A DNA stretch of 64,000 nt from Latrodectus hesperus (lineage: Eukaryota > Arthropoda > Arachnida > Araneae > Theridiidae), in contig CM075854.1 in the NCBI GenBank assembly GCA_037975125.1, forward strand, positions 65,723,571 to 65,787,570, given 5' to 3'. How positions within the stretch are numbered: the stretch's first letter is position 1; each line of letters opens with the position of its first letter. A model generated the notes under the pieces. The model searched no databases. It saw only the letters and a list, made by a program, of their open reading frames with translations, and was not told the DNA's origin. Below are positions 31,916 through 44,600 of this stretch, piece by piece. The position numbers and the translations under genes were made by a program.

Positions 31916-33040
31916 CATTGAAAATGCAACACCCCCAGAAGGAAAGCCAGAAAAATATGAAAATTTCCGGGTAGACGCATTTTACTGAGTTATGCAAATG
32001 ATGTCAAATGCACAGTTCTCCAGTGCATGTAGGAGAAGATATAAGGCGAGGAACTGGCAGAGTGGGCAATATTCATGCCACTATTGCTGCTTGGAAAATG
32101 GTTAAAAGTATGTTCTTATCGCAAAGGACGTGTAATTGCAGATTGCCAGACCATCGTCGATGGAGTCAGTTGCTGCAGATAGACGAGTTTACGAGGGGCA
32201 TGGTGATCGGACTGAGAAGGGCAGGTAGATCCATATGGAAAATCGCAGCTGACAGACACCTGGACGCTTCAACGGTGCACCGGATGTGGCAATGATGGTT
32301 GGAACAAGGAACTGTGGAACGTTTGCATGGTGCCGCTCTAGCCAGAGTGATGTCAGCACGCGTGTATCAACGCGTCCGACAGAAGTTTGTGGACCCGCAA
32401 AGCACGTCTATCGAAATTATGCAGCATATGCAAGGATGATCCCGTATCGAGCAGAACCAATTGCCTTTGATTGGTTGCTTGTGGCTGCGCTCATTGCGGC
32501 CGTTAAAAAGATTGCCATTGACCTCACAGCATAAACACTAACGTCTGTAATGGTGACAGATTAAAGTGATATGAACGATGGAGTGTCACAAATGGTCTTC
32601 TAAAATGAGTCATGTTTCTGTTTCTTCAGTGGTAGTCACCACGTACGAGTGTGGCGTCGACGTGGAAACAGGTCCACTCCTGCAGCAATTGTGGAACTCC
32701 CCATCCCGTGACAACTGGCATGATCTAGGGCACCTCTAGTTCATATTTATGGCACTATGACAGCCCATTGTTATATAGAGGATGCGCTGTGGTCAGTGAT
32801 ACTCATCTACCTTCAAAAGCTGTCCAATGGTCTTTATCAGCAGGATAAAGTTTGACTGCACATTGCTCACATCAGCCAACATGCCCAGGAAAGTGTATAG
32901 CAGCTTCCCTGGCCATTGTGATACCCAGATTTCTCATCAATCGTACTCGTTTGGGATATGGTTGGACGCCATTATAGCAGACACTGCCACTGTCTTCTTT
33001 AGAAGACACGTTTTCAAATGTTTGATGAAGTTTTATTTAA
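31916..33040 (+). mobile_element. Tc1-like DNA transposon, second family, decayed
   Basis: Starts near TTGAAAATGCAACACCCCCA, a terminal sequence style common in arthropod Tc1-like elements. It encodes, in broken frames, a helix-turn-helix (DEFTRGMVIGLRRAGRSIWK near 32173-32240), a VWRRRG block near 32650, GTMTAHCYIEDALW near 32750-32800, LYQQDKV with the second catalytic Asp near 32830, and VLVWDMVGR near 32945-32970. Order and spacing fit a Tc1 transposase. No right terminal repeat was found, so the 3' end is lost. Unrelated at sequence level to the family at 948. Confidence 0.82.
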
Positions 33041-35493
33041 AACCAATAATAAAAGATATTTCACAATATGTATAAATATGCAATATTATGATTTACATAA
33101 CGACATCTGGTATCTGTCCGGTAGAGGGGGCTAAAAGAAATCTTTCTTTTCTACTTACTCCGAGCGTTTTAAACCAATTTCTTGACTCGACGAATCGAGA
33201 ACTCTCTTTTTGTTATGTTTCAATGGTTCGTTTCTCATTATTGTCCTGTAGAATGATTCCTCACAGAAAATGCATTCCATGTTAAATTCTTTTTAGAATT
33301 AACGTTAAAAAGTTTGATTCCAAATATTTTAAATTTGATAATTTCATGTATAATTTTATTCTTCTTGAATAGATAAACTACCATTATATTTTTCCAGGTT
33401 AATGATAATCCATCTATCTCTGTATGGGTTTATATATATATATACACAAGTCCAATGGAAAATGTATAAACCAAGGACACATTTTTATATTTCAATAGGA
33501 ATGACAATTAAAACAGAATATATAATTTAGACATAAAATAAGCAAAATAAAAGGAAGAGCTTTCTTAAATTTCAATGAAAATTTAAATTCAAGCTAACAT
33601 GTAATTTCAATACGAAAAAAGCAAAAAAAAAAAAAAAAATTAAAATTAGAGGTTCTCGTTTAGGTGTGTATCCACACTTTTGTCCCGGTTTCCTCCTCTT
33701 GCCAACACACACACATTGATTCTAGATTCATATAGATTAAACAAACATCTACCACACATGAAGCAAGAAGAAAATCAACAAAATTTGTTTACTTACTAAA
33801 TGTGATTAGTGATACAAAGAAAAAGCTTAGATGATTTAGAATCTTGAATTTCTTATAATAATTAGTCAATTCTGAATTATATTGTAAAATGGATTAGTCA
33901 GTACATTGATCTTATGAGACCTGAATTCAATTAAGGCTAAAATGTTTATTCAACAAGTATCATGGAGATCAAAGATTTATCAGTTTTTTTATACTTCACT
34001 GAAATATTCTAAGCATCATGACAGAAACTAAATGATCTTTGGTACATTAATTTAGATCTCATAAAAACTTTCAGGCTTTTCATGGCATTATGACGCTCTA
34101 ATTTTTGATCAAGCGGAATCGGTTTGATAGCAGGGGGACAAGAGATAAGACGAGAAAATTTGAACTAAATTCTGACGATATGAATTGTTTCTGAAAACTG
34201 CCAAAATGAGAAACTGCGAAAATGTCACTTTAGAAGACTTAGAGACATTCTGTGGGTGTTTGAGGTTTCTTCAATAGATACACTCTAAAGACGTCGAACA
34301 TGGAATTATAAGTTTTGTACTAGTTGATTTTCGAAACTTACACGTACAATATGAAAATACATGCTGACAAGTAATCGGATGGTTCATCTGAAGTCAATGA
34401 TCAATAGATTGGAGTTATTTGTATACTGAAAAGTTCAATGGTTAGCCCTAGAGGAAATTTAATTTTAAACTAATTGTTAAGTGATGTTTCACTACTGAGT
34501 AAGTCAGATCAGAAATTATTCCCCTTTGAAATTTGGAAGGAAAATATGTAGAAGATTCTTGATTGGTTAAACATTGCAAAAGAATGTGACAGTTTAATCT
34601 TGTTTTTAATTTTAAAGGTAATGAACTATAGTTTCTAGGTTTCTCTCGTCATTTTTATGGTGCATTCTATATTGTAATAGATTACTGTTCATGTGTAAGG
34701 AACCGATGATAGTGATTAAGTGGTGGTATTACCGGTGATAATTATTTTACTTCCATTAAAAGTGGGAGATGGATACTATAACTAATTTGTGTGTCATTCA
34801 CAATGTGGCTACCTAATAATCAATGCTGACCTATCGTAATTTGTTTCTTTTTTGCCATACACACAAATATAAACAGTACATCAAATATATTCAGTAGATG
34901 TTTTCAAAGTGAAATTCCCTAAAGTCTTTCATCAACTGGGGAAATATCTTGTGATAGGTGAAATGACCTGGTGCAGAAGCGAGAATATAAATATTTGTTA
35001 CTGATATAACATTAACTTTATCCTTCATTTAAGTTGTCAGAAATCGCAAAACAAGCTTTTTGAATCACTTAAAATATATTTAGTTATCAGGTCTGGAAAA
35101 GAAAAGTGTACAAGTCCCACTTCAGTTTAATAAACAAATGGAAAACACACGGTATACTTGTGTTATTGGACATTTTTTTATGTTTGAGACATATTATAAC
35201 ACTTTCTTAAAGGATGTCATGCTTGTAAAAATTTCTACTGAGGGAAAAGAAATTAGTATTTTTCTGATGAACACACACATTTCATACTAGAAAATATTGT
35301 GCTTGTACAAGACTCTCTTAAATTTTTTACAAGTTTAATTTCATTTGGATTTTTTTGTTGAATCAACGTGATTATATGTTTTAATATATATTTCTCATTA
35401 TATATATTTTTTAATATTTATAACTCAAAACAATTATAAATAAGTAATTAACGATTTAAAGCCGAATATAAATTTCTTTTGCAACTCGAAAAT
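33041..35493. other. Non-coding region
   Basis: A+T-rich. 33115-33290 is slightly G+C-richer and open on the plus strand for 65 codons with no recognisable product. A run of A lies at 33625-33640. Confidence 0.5.
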
Positions 35494-35547
35494 ACCAGAC
35501 ATTGCTTAGGCATAACACGATCGTGTTATGCCAAACCATGTCCGAGC
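35494..35547. repeat. Palindrome with 24-bp perfect core
   Basis: Core 35509-35532 is GGCATAACACGA followed at once by TCGTGTTATGCC, perfect with no spacer. The similarity of the arms continues imperfectly outward: GACATTGCTTA on the left against the inverse GACATGGTTT on the right. It is more G+C-rich than its surroundings. Confidence 0.9.
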
Positions 35548-36399
35548 AAAGTATTAGACTGACACGAAAGGCTTACAGACTGCAAGTTTTTCATAAACAC
35601 AATTTAATAATAATATAATAATAACGTGCAATGACAAGTAAAGAGGATCTAATTTAATGACAGCTTGAAAAACCAAGAATCTCATAAAGATTAATCAGAA
35701 AGTATTAAAGCGAATATTTATAGATTTTTGAAATATAATAAAAGTATCTATAAATTATATATTAATTTATTTTGGAAATACTTATAATATCTAGAACGTT
35801 TAAGAATAAAGAAAAAATGTTTTTTGCATTTATATATTGTTATCAATAAAAAACTTAAGTATGTTAATTCTTTATAAGTATTAAAAGACAGACCCTAGTC
35901 CAAACAAATAAAATTTAACAAGTGGTTTGTTTATATCCTATTCTCTCTGAAAAATCTTTCTATGTATACGTAGTTATAAAAGACTCAAAGTAAATTTTTC
36001 TGCTAAAGTTGAATACATGATAATAAGGTTTGTTAGAGTTATAAATGCGCCCGAAGCACCATCTTGTACTTGAAAGGCATGCTTTCATGCTTTTCAAAAT
36101 TGACGGAAAAATGCTGTCATGTGACTTTAACTATTCAAGAAAATTTTCAGTGAATGATATGATTTTTAACAAGTCCTTACATTATTCAAACACTGTTTTC
36201 GAGTATACCAAGATGACATTTTATATAAGAATTCCCATATTTTGATTATTAAACTTGAACTTCTATTTTTTGTATTTAAAATAAGAATATACATTAATAA
36301 AATAAGGAAATACAGATTTAAATATAATGTATTTTCATTTTATTAGAGTGTGGAATGTGTAAACATATAGACAAATCACACATGTAAGGATTATGTAAT
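35548..36399. other. A+T-rich spacer
   Basis: Nothing supported. Confidence 0.45.
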
Positions 36400-37440
36400 G
36401 TTTTAGATGCAGGATACCATTTTGTGATAATGATAGAAAATAATATTTTCATATATTTATTTTCAATGATATTATTTTTGGAATCTGAATCTTTTTCGAA
36501 TTGTTATAAAAATAGAATACAATGGTAAAAGTGAACCAATTGCTGTCTATATAAGCAAAATACTTTCTTTAAACATTTCGGAGAGTTTATAAATATGTGA
36601 TTATCTTTTTAAAAATGTTCATTCAACAATTTTTCTAGTATTTTATTTTCATAGTATCTATATGTAAATAAAAAGCAAACAAATAAAATATTGAAAAATT
36701 TTTAACGAAAATATTTATTTTTATGTGCAAAAAAACTATATATATAAATTAGTATATATTTACTTTAAAAATGTTTAATACTGACATTTAAAAATATAAA
36801 AGCAACTAATGATTAAATATTTTAAATAGAAACCAAGGAGAAAATGCATATAGTGTATGCATTTGGCTAAAATCATCAAGAACAAATCAGAATTTTCTTT
36901 TTTTTTAAAGTTTTATCGGTATGATATTATTTTGATAACGATGGAAAATCACACATTTTCTCAAATATTAATTTTCAATGATATGTTTTTAAAATTCTGA
37001 AATATGTTGAACTTTCTGATCATAAAAAGTAGAATAAAATAAACTTATCTCTACTTACTGTAAAAAGTAAAATACACATTGCTAAAGGTGACTACAATTT
37101 TGTAAATAGTATGTAAATCTCCAAATAAAACAATTTCATTTTATCATTTTGGAGAGTCTTTAGGTATACTATTGTTTTTTTCACACACACACAAAAGTTT
37201 TTATCGATAATTTTCAAGTATTGTATTTTGAAAATATTTATTTTATATGGATGTTTGTTTTTTCCAGTACTAATCATTTACAATTCATATATAATTTGTG
37301 ATATTTATTTTGAAAAATCTCTAAAATATACTCTAAAAATTCAGAAAGATTATAATATAAATATATGTAAAAAGAAAAATTATTGAACATATGTATTTTT
37401 CCAAACAACTATCTCGAAAACACTTCAAAATATGATTTGT
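36400..37440. repeat. Diverged tandem segmental duplication
   Basis: Two adjoining stretches look related. TTTTCAATGATAT near 36462 recurs near 36971; a GGAGAGT...TATT...AGTATTTTATTTT series at 36580-36655 resembles one at 37150-37230. The period is about 510-570 bases. Both are A+T-rich, so chance similarity is a real risk. Confidence 0.35.
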
Positions 37441-38109
37441 TCTTTTTCTTTTTAGAAATTATTTTAACTGGCAATTATATAAAAATAAAAAAGCAGCATT
37501 ATTCAAAATTTAAGTAATATCTTTTATAAATGATACTAATAATATATGTAAAAAAATTATAAATGCACTATAAAACGATTTACACCAAACAATTTTATTT
37601 CCCCAAAAGCAGTTATTTCTTGTATAACTTCATATATTTCTATGCAATAAAAAATTTATAATAATAGCATATTTGAACTTCTAAAGCAAATGGCATTTTT
37701 TAAAAATTATTTCGTGAATTATCAATATCAAACTGTTTGTTTCAATTTGATTTAAGGCATTTAGAGCAACTAGTTATTAAGCAAACATGGACGATATTTA
37801 CAGAAAAATAAGTTTGCGTTTAAAAAAAATACTATGGATATAATTTACCGTATATAATGGGGGTGAATGAAAATTGATGGAAAAATCATGGCATGCTTTA
37901 ATAAAATATTTTTATAATAACTAAATTTTTCTATTCCATATTCTTCCCACACCTTGAACTCAGTTATCACAGAATTAATAAATATGCCATAAAAGTCTAG
38001 CAAAACTTTAAATTTTGAAATAGAATTAATAAAATATTACCATTGAAGCGATGTTTTATGATTTTAAAAGAATAAAGTGTTTGAAAGGCATTAATGGTTT
38101 AATTTCACG
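37441..38109. other. A+T-rich spacer
   Basis: Nothing supported. Confidence 0.45.
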
Positions 38110-38345
38110 TACATATCTAACAAAAATTATTTCGACGTCTAGGGAAATGAGGATATTTACGGTCTTGATCTACGCCATGACTTCTGTTTTTAAATATAGT
38201 GTAAGAAACATCATTGGCTAGGCGTCGAGTGGAAGAAAAGACCACTGTCCATCGTCCAATCACGTGTGTGAAACGTGTTTGCATGACAGACATAGCCACC
38301 GGAGTGTTAAGGCTGTAGTTGTTCCTCACGTGGGGGTCTACCAAA
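38110..38345 (-). other. G+C-richer island, unidentified
   Basis: About 235 bases far richer in G+C than the flanks. On the minus strand it is open for 75 codons from 38344. It also holds ACACTATATTTAAAA (TATA-like) near 38205-38190 followed by non-coding-looking sequence. It might be a solo LTR or another transposon piece; no terminal repeat or target duplication was found. Confidence 0.35.
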
Positions 38346-38532
38346 TATTCAATATGAAAAAAAATTTTGTTCCTCTTTCATCACAGGTGATCAAATACTA
38401 AATAATAGACTATCAACAATTAACAGTAAAGAATAAATTCAAAAGATATTACTTAATAACTTGGATAAGAATAAAAGGAAAACAATTTTGTTTCACAAAT
38501 TTATGACAATGTTAATAATATAAAAAATTAAG

Positions 38533-38542
38533 GATGTTATTA
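38533..38542. repeat. Left target-site duplication
   Basis: GATGTTATTA, repeated exactly at 39333-39342. Confidence 0.82.
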
Positions 38543-39332
38543 CCTGGGGCCTGAGCAGCTACCAGGCGCGTCGGTAGGTGGTGGATCACCGAACGTCCTG
38601 TAGGAATGATAGGATAGCCATGAATATAGAATCAGAGACCGCGAACCAGCTTCTGTAAACCCTGGTGTTATGCGATCCGTGCCTAGGGCTAATTGGCACC
38701 GCGGTATTGGTGTCTTAACGGAGTCTCTAGTTGCCTGGCAAACTTCTAGAGTAATTTGCCTTGCCCAGTATCTCAGGCAATGCTGGGTGGACTTATATTA
38801 CCTGAGCTTATAAATTGTTATCTTGTGGCTGAAAAGACACAAGAAATAACAAACCTTTCTGCATCTGCAGGTGATGCCTCTGAAGTAGACCTTGCTGAAA
38901 AAGACAAGGGAACTCAGAGGCAGTCTTGTAAAGGGGCAGTAATGAATCCTTCACTTGAGGTAGAAATGACCTATAAGCCATCTTCTGGTGAAAGTCAGGA
39001 AGCTATCCCTAGTATTACTGACTCTCTGACCATATGGGACTGTTTCAGCAAGACAATATCTGCTGGAAATGTCATACGCAAGAGGTAACGGCAGAGCATA
39101 TCATTTATGAATGCGAGGCTCTTGGCCTCCCTAGATTAACCTCTTTAGGCATCATCCATACTAGAGAGTTACACCTAGACTCCATTAAAAGGTTATCGGA
39201 CTTTATTAGTAAAGTGGGTGACCCGAGCAACTGGAACTAGGAAACATTGGGTTTGGAGTTAATGGTACAAAATGCTGATAAAAGCAGAGGTGCCCAATGA
39301 CATACAAACCCAATTCTAAGAAGAAGAAGAAA
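38543..39332 (+). mobile_element. Internally deleted LINE, 790 bp, with target duplications
   Basis: A G+C-richer insert in A+T-rich DNA. It starts CCTGGGGCCTGAGCAGC, ends in an (AAG)n tail (39318-39331) and is bracketed by GATGTTATTA. A 5' leader of about 210 bases is followed by an ORF1-like open stretch, and then the last 60 or so codons of an ORF2. Everything in between (zinc knuckles, endonuclease, reverse transcriptase, RNase H) is missing. It therefore moved, if at all, with enzymes from a full relative. It is a different LINE lineage from the one at 7415. Confidence 0.85.
38756..39240 (+). pseudogene. Fused remnants of LINE ORF1 start and ORF2 C-terminus
   Basis: The first frame (38756-39030) carries a charged, low-complexity segment (VDLAEKDKGTQRQSCKG) like an ORF1 N-terminus, with no ATG near its beginning. 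The second frame (39034-39240) begins GLFQQDNICWKCHTQE and contains a C-x2-C-x8-H-x4-C cluster ending in HIIYEC, the zinc-like motif that closes ORF2 in R1/Jockey-like LINEs, and stops at TAG 39238-39240. The deletion joint is near 39020-39040. Confidence 0.75.
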
Positions 39333-39342
39333 GATGTTATTA

Positions 39343-41004
39343 AAAGCTTTTGTGAGAAAAGAGAAAGTTGTAAAGGAATTGAAGTGTTAAATTTAACTTC
39401 TTCAATATTTAAAAATGTGTCATAAAAGTATAAATAACCTTTAAAAAGATACTTTGGATTAAAAAGACTAAGAAATGTGTAATGAAAACTCAATTTGCAT
39501 CAATTACTTTATTGTCATGAAAAATTTTAGATTTTCTTGAAACTCATTCAAAACTTTAAAATGATACTTCAGGTTCTCTTAAAAGAATAGATAATTTTGT
39601 ATAATTTTATCAAAAGTCCTTGAGATTAAGTTCTATATGTAATCGTAAGGTTTGTTATTTTTCATCATTGTGCTAGTAAATTTTTATTGTATGTTTTTTA
39701 ATTAAATGTGTAGTTTTTTTATAAGCATAAATTGCCTTGAACATTTTAATTTAAAATAAACTGAAGCTAGTTTTCTACATTGTTTTGTCGATAAATTTTC
39801 ATGTTTCATCGAGTATCATTGTGTATAACTTTCTGATAATGACAATTATTATATTAAAAACCTTTACGGATTAAGTTTACACTATATTTAATGTTTTTTA
39901 TTGAGAATCAGAGTTCAAAACTAAAAGGTATAGTCAGTAAATATAATAAAATTAGAAAATTTTAAGTGTTTCAATTATTTTATAATTACAAAAACCAAAC
40001 TTTTTATGGCAAATGGACAAAATAATTTGTCATATTTAAGGAAATAAAGAAAGAGTAAATAAACGTACATCGTTTCATCAAAAAATAATTTTTAATGATT
40101 CTTCTAAAATATAATCTGCAAATACGTTTTAAAATAAATCCTAATATGTTTGTTTACTGAATTGGAAAATGATGAAACCTTAACACATTTTTCAATAAAA
40201 AATTAAGCTAAGGATGTAAGACTTATAAGGCATATAGAATATTGGTTAGTATTGCCAAAATGTTTTGTTACATTTTAACTTAAAAAAAACACTTTGTTAC
40301 TTAAAAATGTTTCTTTTAACAAATTAACTGTATCATACTTGTTTTTTCTGATTATTTCATGAAAAATACTAATGAAATTTATTAAAAAATATCAGTGAAT
40401 TTTTAATCGTATATGTTGAAATAGTTGTCTTTCACAATTATTAGTAACACATTTCTGAATAATAATAATTTATCAACAAAATTAACTATATATTTTATTG
40501 GACATATTAAATAATGTTTAATAATGTTAAGACATTATTAAAAAAATAATTATTACAATTATCTTTTAAAAGAGGGACAGTAATGTAAAATGACTCTGAT
40601 TATCTTAGAAGAATTATGCTGACTCAAAGAGATGTAAATAAATAAAAATTTTATATTTTATTTAAAAATGCGTATTCTGGAAAAATTAAAATCTGAGGAA
40701 CTACTTCTAACAATCATTTTACCAGTTGTGTTCAATAAGAAAACTCTTTTCCTTATAAATCATTTTAAAATTACTATGTACAAATGAAAAATTTTAAAGT
40801 CTGAATTCCTCATTTGACATTGCAGAATGATTAGACATAATTTATTAGCCAAACATATTTGAATAATATTCTCAGTTTAGTAGTGAAGATCATAAATATA
40901 ACATCATTGAACGAATAATTAAAATATGAAATTCCAAGATGAAAGTAAAAGCAAAAGTGCATACAGACTTCAGCTGAGAATAGGTTCAAAAATAAAGTTT
41001 TATT

Positions 41005-41009
<5 letters not shown>
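39343..41009. other. A+T-rich non-coding region
   Basis: Nothing supported. Confidence 0.5.

Positions 41010-41095
<86 letters not shown>
41010..41095. repeat. (TA)n microsatellite
   Basis: About 43 uninterrupted TA units. Confidence 0.97.
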
Positions 41096-41097
<2 letters not shown>

Positions 41098-42117
41098 CTT
41101 ATATTAAAAATAATATAATCCATTTAAATATAAAAATATTTTAAATGAAAGTGCTATTAATATAGTTATCTATAAAAAGGAATGGACAAGAAAATGTTTA
41201 GAGGATTCAATAATTTCGACTAAGAAATTTGGTCCCTGGTTTCCAACTTGTTTTTTTTTGTCATTTAGACATTCACAAGCTCCTACTTAAAGAAGAAATC
41301 TCGTATCAAACATGTTTTTGTATTTTATCGATAAAACCGCTTGATGAAAGATTAAACACGATTACTACAAAAAGAAGAAAAGACAAGGAAATGAGAGTTA
41401 GAGAGCGAAGAGAAAATAAATGTATTTCCTTATTTGTCGCTTACCACAGATTTCTGGGAACAAGAGTAAATTTGTTCAGTAATCAAGCCTAATCCTATTT
41501 CGAAGTTTGCTGTGATACTCTTGAAATTATTCTGTAAAAGAATAACTTTACAATGGTAAGTTATATTCGTGCACTCTTTTACTTAATTTGTACCTACTTT
41601 TAACCAAAATGAAAGAAATACATCCAAAATTCAAATATTTTTAATGTTAATTTATTTTGATTTAACAAAAAATTCTCGGTATTAAATGAAAATATTGTAT
41701 AGAGTTTTCATATTTGCATTAAAACTATTTTATCAATTTCCCATAAATTCCAAATAAGAGAAAATAAATTTAGCTTAACACACAGGAATAAAATAAACTT
41801 TTCTTATGTACGCTTTTATTCATTACTACAATTTGTTTTTTCAACTTTAATTAAAAGTGGTACTTATTGATAGCATGATAATTCAGTACGTAGAGACTTT
41901 ATATTTCTTTTATAAATTTTTAATATTTATCTATATATACATTCAAATAAAATATTTGAGTATATTCTTCAAACCTTAAATATTTTATATCTAAATCTTT
42001 TAAACAATGTTTATTAAAACAAGCAAAAATGACATATTTTCTTTATTAAAATGCACGCCTAAAAGACACAAATACTGCTATTCATATAATTTATGATTTC
42101 AGCAGTAATCACTGCAT
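41096..42117. other. A+T-rich spacer
   Basis: An 87-codon open frame at 41229-41492 shows no protein-like features; nothing else is visible. Confidence 0.45.
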
Positions 42118-42267
<150 letters not shown>

Positions 42268-44424
42268 TTTTATCTTCAAATTGGAAGATTACGATTTTTA
42301 CTGATTATCCTAGACAAATGAAAAAGGAAGCATTTATAACTGACTTTTTTAGCATTACTGTGTTATTTCTACTTTTAGTTTATATTTTTAATATACTTTA
42401 CAAATGAATCACAGAGCTGATAACAAATTTATGAAAGTTTTTAGAAGTTTTTAATTTTATAAATTGCTGTTAATAAGAGATAACCTATTTTGCAAAATAG
42501 TTTGCGAAAGTGAAATTGTTTCATTTTACATGGGAAACACATGACAGCATAACCATTGTTTAATTTGAATTTTTAAGTAATTAATTTTAAGATTTAAAAA
42601 TATGTAAGTTTGTAAATGTTTAGTGACCATTAGTTATCAGTGTTAATTGTAAAATATTTTATATTTAATCCCTTAATGATACCAAAAACAATTAAATAAA
42701 ATCAAATGAAATATTTCATTGAAATATTTTGTAAGTAGCAGTAAATTGTAATACAAATCATATTGAAAGTATATTTATTAGTGTTATCCAAGTCAAACAA
42801 ATCATTTTAAGTAATCTTTGAAATAGATTTGTATTAAAAAGTAGCTTGAAGAGGAAGATGAACAAATCATGTTTCCATATTAAATTGCATGATTCCTTTT
42901 AAACATTATGAAAGTTTAAAATAAATGATGTTATTTTCTTAAATTACATTGAAATAGTTTCGGAAAATGAAACTATTTTATGTAAAATTGTGAATGTTAA
43001 AGTTTAATAATCTCTCTGTATTTAATTCTACAAATTTAGTTATACCTATTTAATACTGTTACTAAACCTAGACTACTAAATTTCTAAAGAAATTAAATAT
43101 ATAATTTAAAGAAGAATGACGAAATTATCTTATGTGAGTTGGAATATCTTATTATTCTAAATCTTAACCACACATTTTTCACACAATGTCCAGAAAATTT
43201 GTGCTATTAACTTTTATCTGGATTTTTATGAATTCAGTGGTGTACAAGGTTGAAATTATAAAACGTCAAATTAATATTTATTGTCTCATGATTAAAACAA
43301 TAAAAATTAACCTTCTTTTTAATTTGTTTCTTGCAAAAGTTTATTGTTGTCATGAACAATGAAATTTTTGAAAAATCAGTACGTGGTATTCATTTAAATG
43401 TAAAACTACATTTAAACTACTCGATAATACAATAAAAATATGTAAATGTGTTTTTCGTACTTCATGACTGTATTAATTAATGAGTTAAGTGAAATTATGT
43501 AAATATAAGAAAATATTTGTATGAATAACTTAAATGAAACAGTTGATTTTATTAATGTTATGTCCTTTTTCTATTCAACTAAAATACTGTTTCTGCTTTT
43601 GTAAGATAAATACGGAATTTTCTTCTTTAAATTGCAAGGTAGTATTGCAATGCTAGATATAATTTTGTGAAACAAAGCAAAAGTAACCACAAAACAATGA
43701 TTAGTTAAGGATAGAAAATATACCATAGACTAAAAGCTAATCTTAGTTAATGCTCTGAACAGTTTTGTTCATTTTTTTCAAAAGTTTTGTTCATTAATCA
43801 TTAATATTTGCTTTTCAAAAATACTATATTTCTGTTAATTAAAATACTATTAAGTCATTTATAATTTCTTTAAAAAAATTAAAACAACAAGTGGAATTAT
43901 CTTACTCAGTCTACTTAATTCAGACTTAGGACTTCATTGTTGGGAAAACTGAAGAACAGGTAAGCTAGAGTTAGTTTCTTATTTTCAAAATGCTCCAAGT
44001 GTGTCAAAATGGTTAGTATATTAAGGTATAATTCAGACATTCTGAAATTATAACATTTAATAGAACGATAATGCCTGTAATTTTATCCTAAATAGTCCCA
44101 TTTCAGTCTCAATCAAATATGAAAATTCCAATTGAAAATATATTGGAATTAAAATTTTCAAGTTTATCTGTACATAATAAATTAACGTTTGTTTCTCCAC
44201 TATTATGTTTTATTTAAGTAATCAAAAAATAAATTTCGTTTTGATTAAAGACATTAGATCGTAATTGCTTTAATAAAATTTCTGATTGTTCTAAATTTCT
44301 AAAATCGCAATCATTATTTTAAATTTACAAATTTCCGATATTTTAAAAATTATCAAAATATATATTGATATATAATTTCAAATTAAATTGTATGGTAAAT
44401 ATAATCCTATTAATATAAATCCTC
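42268..44424. other. A+T-rich non-coding region
   Basis: No supported feature. Confidence 0.5.

Positions 44425-44600
<176 letters not shown>

Noticed and set aside
32991..33008. Palindrome TGTCTTCT-TT-AGAAGACA as the right terminus of the second Tc1 family
   Set aside because: It does not match the left end at 31916 and no TA duplication follows.
41229..41492. 87-codon plus-strand ORF
   Set aside because: No domain, no splice signals, and composition like the surrounding DNA.
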